22,930 nucleotides of DNA from a virus, in IMG/VR virus record IMGVR_UViG_3300008450_000491, positions 1-22,930 of that record; one strand, given 5' to 3'. Below, piece by piece: positions 7,791 through 15,825 of the stretch. Position 1 is the first letter of the stretch, and each line of letters opens with the position of its first letter. A program made the translations under genes and the position numbers. The notes beneath the pieces were generated by a model. The model searched no databases and was not told the origin of the DNA. It saw only the letters and a program-made list of their open reading frames with translations.

Positions 7791-8057
7791 ATGGACAAAC
7801 AACAAAATAAGCTGTCTATTACGACTATGGTTAAGAATTTCTCTAAGGAACTCTACCAATACGTAAAAGCAGGTGCTCCTGTAGTGTCCAAAGAGCAATA
7901 TACAGGAAGATTAAATACTTGTCAGAGCTGTGAGCATCTACTTAGGAATAAAAGATGTGGATTATGTGGGTGTATTGTAGAACATAAAGCTAAATGGGGG
8001 ACAGCAGCTTGCCCTGATAATAGATGGGACAATGAAAGTACCAAAGTATCTGAATGA
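7791..8057 (+). CDS. Small zinc-ribbon protein
   Basis: The 88-residue protein has six cysteines arranged as C44-x2-C47, C56-x2-C59-x-C61 and C74, a pattern able to bind one zinc ion or more. The surrounding text ('VSKEQYTGRLNTCQSCEHL ... CGLCGCIVEHKAKWGTAACPDNRW' in parts) is of a type I recall from many phage small zinc-binding proteins encoded beside packaging genes. Its N-terminal 35 residues are basic and helical. It starts after a short ACCAAACCA leader and its last 26 bases overlap the HU-like gene. A nucleic-acid or protein-binding role is plausible but not shown. Confidence 0.7.
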   Translation: MDKQQNKLSITTMVKNFSKELYQYVKAGAPVVSKEQYTGRLNTCQSCEHLLRNKRCGLCGCIVEHKAKWGTAACPDNRWDNESTKVSE

Positions 8058-8268
8058 TAAAGTTATAATTCAAAGACTAGCTACGAAATACAATCTTCCA
8101 TTGCATGTTATTGAAGACGCAGTATATTCCCAATTTGCATTTGTTTCTAGTACAATACGTAAGGGAGAATTTGAAGCTGTTAGACTTCCATACCTTGGGA
8201 AGTTTCATGTTCGTAGAGGTCGTACTGACTATTTAGACAAGCACAATGAAAGATCTGATAACGATTAG
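8032..8268 (+). CDS. HU/IHF-like DNA-binding protein
   Basis: The 78-residue protein resembles the HU/IHF fold: two N-terminal helices (about 8-40, 'IIQRLATKYNLPLHVIEDAVYSQFAFV' region) followed by 'GEFEAVRLPYLGKFHVRRGR' (45-64), which matches the conserved 'F..v.l.glGkF.v..r' strand pair. It lacks the long DNA-minor-groove arm seen in full HU, so it is a short variant; a similar short IHF-like gene is known near the packaging genes of crAss-like phages (from memory). It could bend DNA for packaging initiation or act as a regulator. The start overlaps the zinc-ribbon gene by 26 bases, and its end overlaps the next gene by 23 bases, an unusually compressed cluster. Confidence 0.7.
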   Translation: MKVPKYLNDKVIIQRLATKYNLPLHVIEDAVYSQFAFVSSTIRKGEFEAVRLPYLGKFHVRRGRTDYLDKHNERSDND

Positions 8269-8743
8269 TGGGACAAGTGTTATCCCATCTCCATATATAT
8301 TAACCATCTCTGAGTTTAAAGATTTAAAGACTAATGAACTTGCTGCAGTCTTTTTCTTTGAAGATTACAGATCTCCTTACTTTGTTTACGAAGAAGAAGA
8401 GAGATGGGAAAAGATATCTACTGATTTGAATGTTAAATTAACTCCTAAAATAAAGGGAGCAGTAGAGAAATATAAAGAACTGTCTGAGACATCTGCAGTT
8501 AAACTCTTAAAGTCAGCCAAAACATCGGTCACTACTCTTGAGAAATACTTCAAGACAATTGACTTAACGATGGTAGACCAGAATGGGAGACCAATTAACC
8601 AAGCTAAAGACTTAGTTGCTAATCTTGGGAAGATTGCAGATGTAATAGATGGATTGAGTAAACTAGAAGACTTAGTTAAGAAGGAGCAGCAGAAAGACAA
8701 CCCAAATAGAGGTGGGGTTGTAGTTAACAAATACTCACAATAA
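8246..8743 (+). CDS. Putative small terminase subunit / packaging protein
   Basis: The 165-residue protein directly precedes TerL (stop TAA followed immediately by ATG), the usual place for a small terminase. Residues 20-60 contain 'FFFEDYRSPYFVYEEEERWEKI', followed by a helical region 60-115 ('KIKGAVEKYKELSETSAVKLLKSAK' in part) and a second helical segment 120-152. The 'YxSPYFxYxEEER' pattern and the helical tail recall proteins next to TerL in crAss-like phages, from memory. The lack of an obvious helix-turn-helix leaves DNA recognition uncertain; the HU/IHF-like neighbour might help there. TerS is inferred from position, size and pattern, not from a decisive motif. Confidence 0.5.
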   Translation: MKDLITISGTSVIPSPYILTISEFKDLKTNELAAVFFFEDYRSPYFVYEEEERWEKISTDLNVKLTPKIKGAVEKYKELSETSAVKLLKSAKTSVTTLEKYFKTIDLTMVDQNGRPINQAKDLVANLGKIADVIDGLSKLEDLVKKEQQKDNPNRGGVVVNKYSQ

Positions 8744-10708
8744 ATGCCGTTTAAGGATACACATAGATTCTCAGAAGCAGCCAATACATATCTCAAACAA
8801 GGGTACTACACAGACGCAATCCTAGGAACAAAAGAGTATTATGAATACTGGGATGAGCAGGCTAAGAGATGCCTTGAAGGATATGAATTAGATGAGGTAA
8901 GAATTACAGGGTATCACTATTTTTATTTGAACTTCTGCCCCATTGACAGAGCTGTAGATGATGTAATGTTTGATGGGACTAAGATCTCCCGACGTGAAAG
9001 AACATTCCCAGCATTTTATGATGGGGATTATAAATACTTTCACGCAATAGATAGAGCAAGGAGAGAGAACAAACATATCGTAGTTCTAAAAGCTAGACGT
9101 AAGGGTTATTCTTACAAAGCTGGGTCTATGCTTGCTCGTAATTACTTTCTGATACGTAACTCCAAGAACTACGTATTTGCTGAGCAGAAAGAATACTTAA
9201 TTGGGGATGGCCTGCTGTCTAAGACTTGGGACTTCTTAAACTTCATAGACGATAATACAGCTTGGACTCAACCGAGATTGAGGGACAGGGAAATGCACAA
9301 GCAGTCTGGGTACAAGAAGAACGTAAACGGGGCTGACGTAGAATTGGGGATGAAATCTCAGATTCTAGGAGTTAGCTTGAAAGACAATCCTGATAAACTT
9401 AGAGGTAAGGCAGGAGAGTTAGTATTCTTTGAGGAAGCTGGTTCTTTCTCAGGGCTCCTAAAAGCTTGGGAAGTAGCTATGCCTACGATGCGTCAAGGTT
9501 CTAAAACTCTTGGGACAATGATTGCATTTGGGACGGGTGGAGAGGAAGGAGTAGGATTTGATGGGATGGATGAATTATTCTATCACCCAGATGCATATGA
9601 TTGTTTAGGTTTTGAAAATGAATGGGATCCAGGAGCAATGGGAACAAGATGTGGTTATTTTGTTCCTATCTACGAAAGCTTAGATGGATTTATTGATGAT
9701 GAAGGAAACTCACAAATTGAGAAAGCAATAACATTTGAGGAAGCTCAAAGAGAAAATAAGAGAAAGGGAAGTGATGCAAAATCTTATGATCAATATATTG
9801 CTGAGCATCCATTTACTCCTCAAGAGGCTACACTTCAGACTACAGCAAATCTCTTCGATGTTGCTTCCTTAAAAGAACAATACAATAGAGTTAAGACTAG
9901 AGACTTAGACAAATCAGGGATTACAGGATACTTATATTACAAAGGTTCTGAGCTTTCTTTTCGCCCAAGTCCTGATGTAAGAGCTATAACTAAATTCCCG
10001 CATAGAAAGGGAGACGATATAGAAGGTGGAGTAGTTGTATACGAACCCCCATTCAGAACTAAAGACAATACAACACCCGCAAACCTATATATTATAGGTC
10101 ATGACCCGTACGCACACGGGACATCATTAAGTGGGGAATCTTTAGGAGCTGCATATGTATTCAAACGCCCAAACAATCTATCTAAACCAGATGATATTAT
10201 TGTAGCATCTTATGTTGGACGTCCAAAGACACAGGATGAATACAATCAAAATCTAATGATGCTTGCGGAGTACTACAATGCAAAGATTGGATTTGAAAAT
10301 GACCGAGGAGAGCTCATAGCATACGCTAAGCGATTTAGGAAACTTCACAGACTGCAGGAAGAGTTCGAGATGTTAGACAAAAAAGAACTAAGATCTAGAA
10401 CTGTAAAGAGACAGTATGGGATGCACATGACGGAACAAAGAAAACGTCAAGGGGAGTTGTATATACGAGACTGGTTGGTGTCTCCACGTTCTACAAATGA
10501 AGATGGGGAAACAATGCTCAATCTTCATACAATCAATGACTTAGCGTTACTTGAAGAGTTAATCAAGTTTAATCATAAGGGAAACTTTGACCGAGTTATG
10601 TCTTTTATGGTTGTGATGTACCACACACGAGAGTTATATAATAAAGAAGTTGTAGAAATTGTAAACGATAGAGCGTTGGATGACTGGTTTGACAATAATT
10701 ATAGATAA
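8744..10708 (+). CDS. terL: Terminase large subunit (ATPase and nuclease)
   Basis: This 654-residue protein powers DNA packaging into the prohead and cuts concatemers. The ATPase half shows a deviant Walker A 'KARRKGYS' (116-123), Walker B 'ELVFFEEAG' (225-233, with catalytic Glu around 230-231) and a coupling motif 'FGTGGE' (262-267). The RNase-H-like nuclease half has likely metal ligands D454 in 'IGHDPYAHG', E518 in 'IGFENDRGE' and D616 in 'NFDRVMS'. This domain order and length are normal for TerL of large tailed phages. The stop of the upstream gene abuts its ATG, so translation is coupled. It is followed by an 18-base gap containing the -7 element of the portal promoter. Confidence 0.93.
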   Translation: MPFKDTHRFSEAANTYLKQGYYTDAILGTKEYYEYWDEQAKRCLEGYELDEVRITGYHYFYLNFCPIDRAVDDVMFDGTKISRRERTFPAFYDGDYKYFHAIDRARRENKHIVVLKARRKGYSYKAGSMLARNYFLIRNSKNYVFAEQKEYLIGDGLLSKTWDFLNFIDDNTAWTQPRLRDREMHKQSGYKKNVNGADVELGMKSQILGVSLKDNPDKLRGKAGELVFFEEAGSFSGLLKAWEVAMPTMRQGSKTLGTMIAFGTGGEEGVGFDGMDELFYHPDAYDCLGFENEWDPGAMGTRCGYFVPIYESLDGFIDDEGNSQIEKAITFEEAQRENKRKGSDAKSYDQYIAEHPFTPQEATLQTTANLFDVASLKEQYNRVKTRDLDKSGITGYLYYKGSELSFRPSPDVRAITKFPHRKGDDIEGGVVVYEPPFRTKDNTTPANLYIIGHDPYAHGTSLSGESLGAAYVFKRPNNLSKPDDIIVASYVGRPKTQDEYNQNLMMLAEYYNAKIGFENDRGELIAYAKRFRKLHRLQEEFEMLDKKELRSRTVKRQYGMHMTEQRKRQGELYIRDWLVSPRSTNEDGETMLNLHTINDLALLEELIKFNHKGNFDRVMSFMVVMYHTRELYNKEVVEIVNDRALDDWFDNNYR

Positions 10709-10721
10709 TTTATTAACTTTG
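10688..10721 (+). promoter_or_regulatory. Bacteroidota-type promoter for the portal gene, predicted leaderless
   Basis: TTTG at 10688-10691 and TAACTTTG at 10714-10721 are separated by 22 bases, fitting the TTG-N17-23-TAnnTTTG promoter pattern of Bacteroidota. The -7 element ends only 5 bases before the ATG at 10727, so transcription would begin about at the start codon. The -33 box lies inside the end of terL. Confidence 0.6.
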
Positions 10722-10726
10722 CAAGG

Positions 10727-12961
10727 ATGTACGGATACGCTAAAATACCTAAACAAAGAGTCCCACTAAGCCAGAAGTCTGAGCAGTGGAGAAAAGATTG
10801 TGTTAATGCATTCATTAACATATCTAAATTTGGGCTGTCTGAACGCAGAAATACGCTTAAGACGCTGTATGATTACTACAATGGGGAGATTGATGAGCAG
10901 GATTATAAGTACGTATTGAAGCCTTATGGGAAAACAAGAGAGAACTTCCCATCTAAATTACGTAACTATCCAATCATCAAACCAATTATAGACTTATTAC
11001 TTGGGGAGAAGTCAAAGCGTCCTATGAACTACACAGTTGTTGTAGAGAATGCGGATGCTATTACGATGAAAGAGGAGGCTAAAAAGCAATCACTCTTAAC
11101 CAACATACAAGCTACGTTTATTGCCAAGCTTCAGCAGCAGATGGATCCAAACAATCCTCAGCAGCAACAGCAACAGCCTGAGCTTCCTAAGCAGATTGTT
11201 GAGCAATTCGAAAGAACGTATGTAGATGATAGAGCCATCAAAGGACAGGCTGCTATCAATTACATTATGCAGAAAGAAGAGATCTACGATAAGTTTCAAA
11301 AGCAATTCTTTCACTTCTTAGTTTCTGGGGAATGCTATTCTCATAAAGGTGTCCGCAGGAAAGAACCTTTCTACGAGGTACTCAACCCATTAGATATTGA
11401 CTTTGATAAAGACCCTGATATTGATTTCGTAGAAGATGGGGATTGGGCAATTATTAGAAAATTCGCACATGCATCTACGCTTGTTGATCACTTTGGGGAT
11501 TATTTGAGTGAAGAACAAGTATTAGAACTTGAGAACCCAACCCATCAATCTGTAGATACTTACTTATTGTACAGATCTGAAGCTGCAGGGAATAATGACA
11601 ATATCTACAGAAATAGACTCATTGAGTGTATCACTGTTTACTGGAAGAGCAGAAAGAGAATTGGATTTGTAGAGTACATGGATCAGACTACAGGAACCAT
11701 TGAGGAGATGGAGGTAGATGAATCATACAAGTTAACTCCAGAGCTTAAAGCTCAAGGAGCTAAGCTGAAGTTTGAATGGGTTAACGAAGTATGGGAAGGT
11801 ACAAGGATAGATGGGAGATTTTATATTAAGATGTCCCCAATTCCTAATCAGAGAACATCAATGGATAACCCATCATTGTGTAAACTCCCAATCAATGGGC
11901 GGAGATACTCTGATGTCAACTCTAATAACATCTCTTTAGTTAGTTTAGGGATTCCCTATCAGCTTAACTATAACATCTTTAAGTATAGAATGGAACTATC
12001 CATTGCTAGATCTAAAGATATTATTGCTCAGTTTGATATCAATCTTATCCCTAAGAAGTGGGATATGGATAAGTTCATGTACTACTTAGAAGGAACAGGT
12101 ATTGCATGGGTGGACTACAATCAAGAAGGTATTCAGCTGTCCCCAACACACCAGTCGGTACTTGATATGTCTGTAAAGACAATAGCTCAGTATATTCAGT
12201 TACTTGACTCTATTATGTTAGAGTGGGAAAAGATATCTGGGGTTAATAGACAAAGACAAGGGAGTATTGGAACGTATGAAGGAAAGGGTGCTTCACAGCA
12301 GGCTATTGTACAATCCTCACATATCACTGAAGATATCTTTAGGAAGTTTGCTCAATTCGAACAGAGAGAACTTCAAGGATTGTTGGATTATTCGAAAGAA
12401 GCTTGGGTAAGTGGGAAGAAGGGAACATACATACTCCCAGATACCTCTATTCAATACTTAGATCTTGATTCTCTTGGGCATATGGAAACTGAGTACGGGA
12501 TATTTATGTCTGACTCAGGAAAGGATCAAGAGAACTTACAGCAGGCACGTTCTATTGCACAGGCTATGATGCAGAACGGAGTTCCAGCATCTGCAGTTCT
12601 AGAGTTATTAGATACTGAGAGCTTTGCAACTATTAAGGATAAGATTGCAAGAGCAGAACGTGCTCAGCAAGAATTGCAGCAAGCACAACAGCAAGCTGAG
12701 ATGGAGATGAAGCAGAAAGAACTTGCATCTAAGCAGCAAGAGTCTCAGATGAAGTATCAGGACAGCGAGAGAAATAGACAGAAAGATATTGAGATTGCAT
12801 TGATCAATGCAGAAGCATCTGATCAAACAAACAGACTTGATATTGATCTGCAGAAGATGGTATCTGACTTTGAGATTCGTCAGAAAGAGTTAGACCTCAA
12901 GCAACAAGAACTTGGGTTAAAAGAACAAGCTCAATCAGCCCCACAAGCTAAGCAGAAATGA
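10727..12961 (+). CDS. Portal protein
   Basis: The 744-residue protein follows TerL, as portals usually do. Its N-terminal part contains 'NFPSKLRNYPIIKPIIDLLLGEKSKRP' (73-99 region), a segment characteristic of large portals in crAss-like and related phages (from memory), and the middle has the alternating helical and beta-rich make-up of the portal wing and clip. The length is at the long end for portals. A Gln-rich insertion (136-150, including six consecutive Gln) sits near the N-terminus, and the last 110 residues are a long Gln/Glu/Lys-rich coiled coil that probably forms the barrel or extends into the capsid. Its dodecamer should form the DNA entry channel. It has its own promoter and its stop overlaps the Dps-like gene by four bases (ATGA). 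Confidence 0.85.
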   Translation: MYGYAKIPKQRVPLSQKSEQWRKDCVNAFINISKFGLSERRNTLKTLYDYYNGEIDEQDYKYVLKPYGKTRENFPSKLRNYPIIKPIIDLLLGEKSKRPMNYTVVVENADAITMKEEAKKQSLLTNIQATFIAKLQQQMDPNNPQQQQQQPELPKQIVEQFERTYVDDRAIKGQAAINYIMQKEEIYDKFQKQFFHFLVSGECYSHKGVRRKEPFYEVLNPLDIDFDKDPDIDFVEDGDWAIIRKFAHASTLVDHFGDYLSEEQVLELENPTHQSVDTYLLYRSEAAGNNDNIYRNRLIECITVYWKSRKRIGFVEYMDQTTGTIEEMEVDESYKLTPELKAQGAKLKFEWVNEVWEGTRIDGRFYIKMSPIPNQRTSMDNPSLCKLPINGRRYSDVNSNNISLVSLGIPYQLNYNIFKYRMELSIARSKDIIAQFDINLIPKKWDMDKFMYYLEGTGIAWVDYNQEGIQLSPTHQSVLDMSVKTIAQYIQLLDSIMLEWEKISGVNRQRQGSIGTYEGKGASQQAIVQSSHITEDIFRKFAQFEQRELQGLLDYSKEAWVSGKKGTYILPDTSIQYLDLDSLGHMETEYGIFMSDSGKDQENLQQARSIAQAMMQNGVPASAVLELLDTESFATIKDKIARAERAQQELQQAQQQAEMEMKQKELASKQQESQMKYQDSERNRQKDIEIALINAEASDQTNRLDIDLQKMVSDFEIRQKELDLKQQELGLKEQAQSAPQAKQK

Positions 12962-13380
12962 AGTATATAGAGAAGCTTAATAAAGTTAAAGAGGAGAAAG
13001 AGAAATATCCTACACTCCCAGAGTTAATCGTGGAGTTATTGGATGCTTCTAATAAATTTCATATCTTGCACTTAATTGTAACAGGAACTTCAGCATATGC
13101 TCAACACAAAGCGCTGAATGAACTTTATGATAAACTCAGAGAGTTAACTGATCAAGTTGCAGAATCATTTCAAGGGGCTACAGGAGAAATTCCTAAATAT
13201 AAATTTGTATATGCTCCTGAATTAAACTCAATTGATCAAGCTCTTACGTACATAAAAAAGCTTAGAGATAAGATCCACGAAGTACAAGAGACTATAGAGC
13301 AATCTGAGATTGTAAATGATTTAGATACTATTAAAACTGCTCTTAACTCCGCATATTATAAACTTAAGTTTCTTGGTTAA
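12958..13380 (+). CDS. Dps-like / ferritin-like protein with complete ferroxidase motif
   Basis: This 140-residue, nearly all-helical protein contains H38, H50, D65 and E69, that is H-x11-H-x14-D-x3-E, exactly the spacing of the Dps ferroxidase ligands (H51, H63, D78, E82 in E. coli Dps). The local sequence 'FHILHLIVTG...AYAQHKALNELYDKL...TDQVAES' also has the Dps/ferritin character. It resembles a family of phage proteins of unknown function (DUF5856, from memory). It is slightly shorter than bacterial Dps (about 165) and lacks an obvious basic tail. It is translationally coupled to the portal (ATGA) and to the next virion gene (TAATG), so it is made with structural proteins. It may bind iron and protect DNA from oxidation, or be a purely structural relative; the fold is fairly likely, the activity inferred. 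Confidence 0.65.
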   Translation: MKYIEKLNKVKEEKEKYPTLPELIVELLDASNKFHILHLIVTGTSAYAQHKALNELYDKLRELTDQVAESFQGATGEIPKYKFVYAPELNSIDQALTYIKKLRDKIHEVQETIEQSEIVNDLDTIKTALNSAYYKLKFLG

Positions 13381-15824
13381 TGAATAATCAAACTCGAAGA
13401 GAACTATTAAACAGACATAGACAATCTGGATTCCCAGGTTCGATTATGGATGTATTCTCTGCATATGATGCAGGGAGAGATATTATCTCGGAGTTTGTTC
13501 AAGAACAACAAGGACAGCAACAGTTGCAGCAAATGCAACAGATGCAACAACAGCAACCTCAACCAATAGTTGCTAATACTCCTGAAGAACAAGAGCAAGG
13601 TTTACGCCCATTCCATGAAAGAGGGCAGGTTGATCAAAGCATGGTATTCCCTAATATTCCTGCAAATGCCCCATTCAATACTGTTGGGATGAAAGCCCCA
13701 ATAAATATTGATAAGTATGATAACAATGGGCATTTGATAGAATCATTCAAGAGTGTACCTCCTGGGATACAGAATCTTCCTACAGGTCCACAGGAAGGAA
13801 CAGTTGTAGAAACTCCTGCTAATATGCAGACAGGAGGTGTGAGGAGATATCAAACTGCAGGTCCTAGAAGAAATCCTAATGCGGAAATAACTACCCTCCA
13901 ACCAATGGATGTACGTCCTGATCCGTTGGTAAGAGATAGACCAGCACAGAGAGTTATAGATCCAAGGGCACAAAGGCAGGCCGAAGAGCAGGCTTTCCAA
14001 ACATTAATGTTTAACAAAACTAATGAATGGAGAGACCCCAACAAACGTGCAGCTATGACCAGCGGGAGAGCAGAGAGCGTATCCCCAGCTACATACGTAA
14101 CTCCTGCTGGAGATTTGCAGGGAATTATAGAATCTGGAGCACAAATAGCAAAGGGTAATTATCTTGAGGGAGGATTAGGAGCAGGATTAGCTGCTGCATC
14201 AGTACTATTACCAGGAACAATAAGAGTTCCTAATTCGGCCCAAGATTTGTTTGAAGCTGCAAATACATTTAAAAGACATGATATCACCTCAGCTGAAGAA
14301 GCTGCTAACCTTGTGAGTAGCGCAGCATATAATAATACAGGGGGGATGTCAGAGGAATTAGCTAACGCTGCTGGTACAATTAGTATAGCTGGCAATAATG
14401 CTAGACAGCTTTATAGAGATATTTATCCCGATACTCAAATGAGAGGAAGTGGACAAAATAACACTGGTAGACTTATAAACACTGTTTTAGCAGATTACCC
14501 ACAACTTGCAGCTACATATAATACTGGAATGATGAACTCCCCGGAAGTTGCTTCGGCAGTTCAAGATTTTGGGAGACAATATTTAACATCATTTAGAGGA
14601 GTACGCGCAAACAATCTAGACGAAGCTGCAAAATTTTTAACATCCCCATTTGGATCAGGCGATAGGGCTTATGGACCAGGTATATATAGTACTTCAGATC
14701 TTGACAGGGCACGGTATTATGGGAATGTTATTGGAGAACTTATGCCTATAGATATAACTCCTAATATGTCTGGTAAATATCTAATGGGACAAATTCAGGG
14801 GCTTATACAAGAAGGGTCAGGACCTTATGCTCCAGGTATAAATAGTTTGTATTCTCAGGAACAATTCGAAGGAATTGTAAACTCCCTTATTGGAAATCCA
14901 CAATTTGGAGATAGCTATGAACGAGTTTATCAAAATTTACTTAGAACATTCAACCAACCAATAGATACTAGAAGAGGCATTAATGACAATAATTCAATAA
15001 GAGTATTTACGGGAACTGAAGATACATATGAGAGACTTGTTCCTAAAATAACGCAAGTAGCTGATGAAAGAGAATTTTCCCCAACAACAACTCCTATATG
15101 GCAAGCTGACTGGAGCGGTGAGGGTGCTACATCTAAATATTTTTTCCAAAAGCAAGGGTTTAAAAAATATGGAGGATTACTAAGATCTGGGAGTGTTAGT
15201 AAATACCAAGGAGGGGGCAGTAAAAATGTAGATCCATTTAGTGCGTTTGAAGTAGCAAAACATATGGCTAGAATGCATGGAGGAACTCCCCAACAGTATT
15301 TAGCTCTAAGTGATACATCTGGGTATCATGAAAGTGGGCATACAATGGATCCTAAAATGGTACAAAGAGGAAGTGGAATTGCAAAAGGAGCATTTCAAAT
15401 TGAGGCATCTACTGTTCCAAGATTGCAGCAAAGAGTCAGACAATATGCGGAGCAGACAGGAAATAAAGTCCCAAGTTGGATAAATATTCCAAATAATGAT
15501 GCTAGAAACTTATCTTTAGATAGACAGAGAGCATTATTTTTATTAGACATGAATTACTCTGAAGGAACTAATATGAGAGCGTATGCTCAAGGAAAAACCA
15601 CTTCAGCCGAGCAATGGCTTCGAGGGTGGAAAAGAAAAGAAGCTGTAGACGGAAAAGATATTGAAAGATTCGAAACCAGCGCTAATAAAGCAAGACAGAT
15701 GGGAATCCCAAATTCAGCTTTAACGGAATTTAATAGAATGGTTCAAGGTAAAAAACCTACTCCTCCATCAGGTTCTTACTATGATTTGATAAGACAATTA
15801 AATCCATTAAATCAATATAAATAA
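13380..15824 (+). CDS. Multidomain virion protein: probable ADP-ribosyltransferase domain plus lytic-transglycosylase-like domain
   Basis: The 814-residue protein lies between portal and scaffold, where internal or ejected proteins are common. Residues 41-60 are poly-Gln-rich; 255-281 is a Gly/Ala-rich hydrophobic stretch that could meet a membrane. Residues about 400-560 look like an ADP-ribosyltransferase: 'FRGVR' (405-409) as the NAD-binding arginine strand, 'GPGIYSTSDLDRARYYGN' (432-449) as the STS / GIYxT strand and helix, 'LMPIDITPN' (454-462) as the next strand, and possibly an acidic 'DERE' (562-565). Residues about 616-790 look like a lysozyme/soluble lytic transglycosylase domain, with candidate catalytic E651 in 'YHESGHTMDP' and 'GIAKGAFQIE' (666-675). 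Two linkers, 'GGVRRYQTAG' (152-161) and 'KYGGLLRSG...KYQGGG' (596-613), flank the ART region. It probably opens the cell wall during DNA entry and may modify host proteins. Confidence 0.65.
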   Translation: MNNQTRRELLNRHRQSGFPGSIMDVFSAYDAGRDIISEFVQEQQGQQQLQQMQQMQQQQPQPIVANTPEEQEQGLRPFHERGQVDQSMVFPNIPANAPFNTVGMKAPINIDKYDNNGHLIESFKSVPPGIQNLPTGPQEGTVVETPANMQTGGVRRYQTAGPRRNPNAEITTLQPMDVRPDPLVRDRPAQRVIDPRAQRQAEEQAFQTLMFNKTNEWRDPNKRAAMTSGRAESVSPATYVTPAGDLQGIIESGAQIAKGNYLEGGLGAGLAAASVLLPGTIRVPNSAQDLFEAANTFKRHDITSAEEAANLVSSAAYNNTGGMSEELANAAGTISIAGNNARQLYRDIYPDTQMRGSGQNNTGRLINTVLADYPQLAATYNTGMMNSPEVASAVQDFGRQYLTSFRGVRANNLDEAAKFLTSPFGSGDRAYGPGIYSTSDLDRARYYGNVIGELMPIDITPNMSGKYLMGQIQGLIQEGSGPYAPGINSLYSQEQFEGIVNSLIGNPQFGDSYERVYQNLLRTFNQPIDTRRGINDNNSIRVFTGTEDTYERLVPKITQVADEREFSPTTTPIWQADWSGEGATSKYFFQKQGFKKYGGLLRSGSVSKYQGGGSKNVDPFSAFEVAKHMARMHGGTPQQYLALSDTSGYHESGHTMDPKMVQRGSGIAKGAFQIEASTVPRLQQRVRQYAEQTGNKVPSWINIPNNDARNLSLDRQRALFLLDMNYSEGTNMRAYAQGKTTSAEQWLRGWKRKEAVDGKDIERFETSANKARQMGIPNSALTEFNRMVQGKKPTPPSGSYYDLIRQLNPLNQYK

Positions 15825-15825
15825 T

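Noticed and set aside
8386-8796. Reverse-strand frame of 136 codons opposite the putative small terminase
   Set aside because: Composition (Ser/Leu-rich, no domain) is that of a shadow frame, and it spans the tightly coupled TerS-TerL junction.
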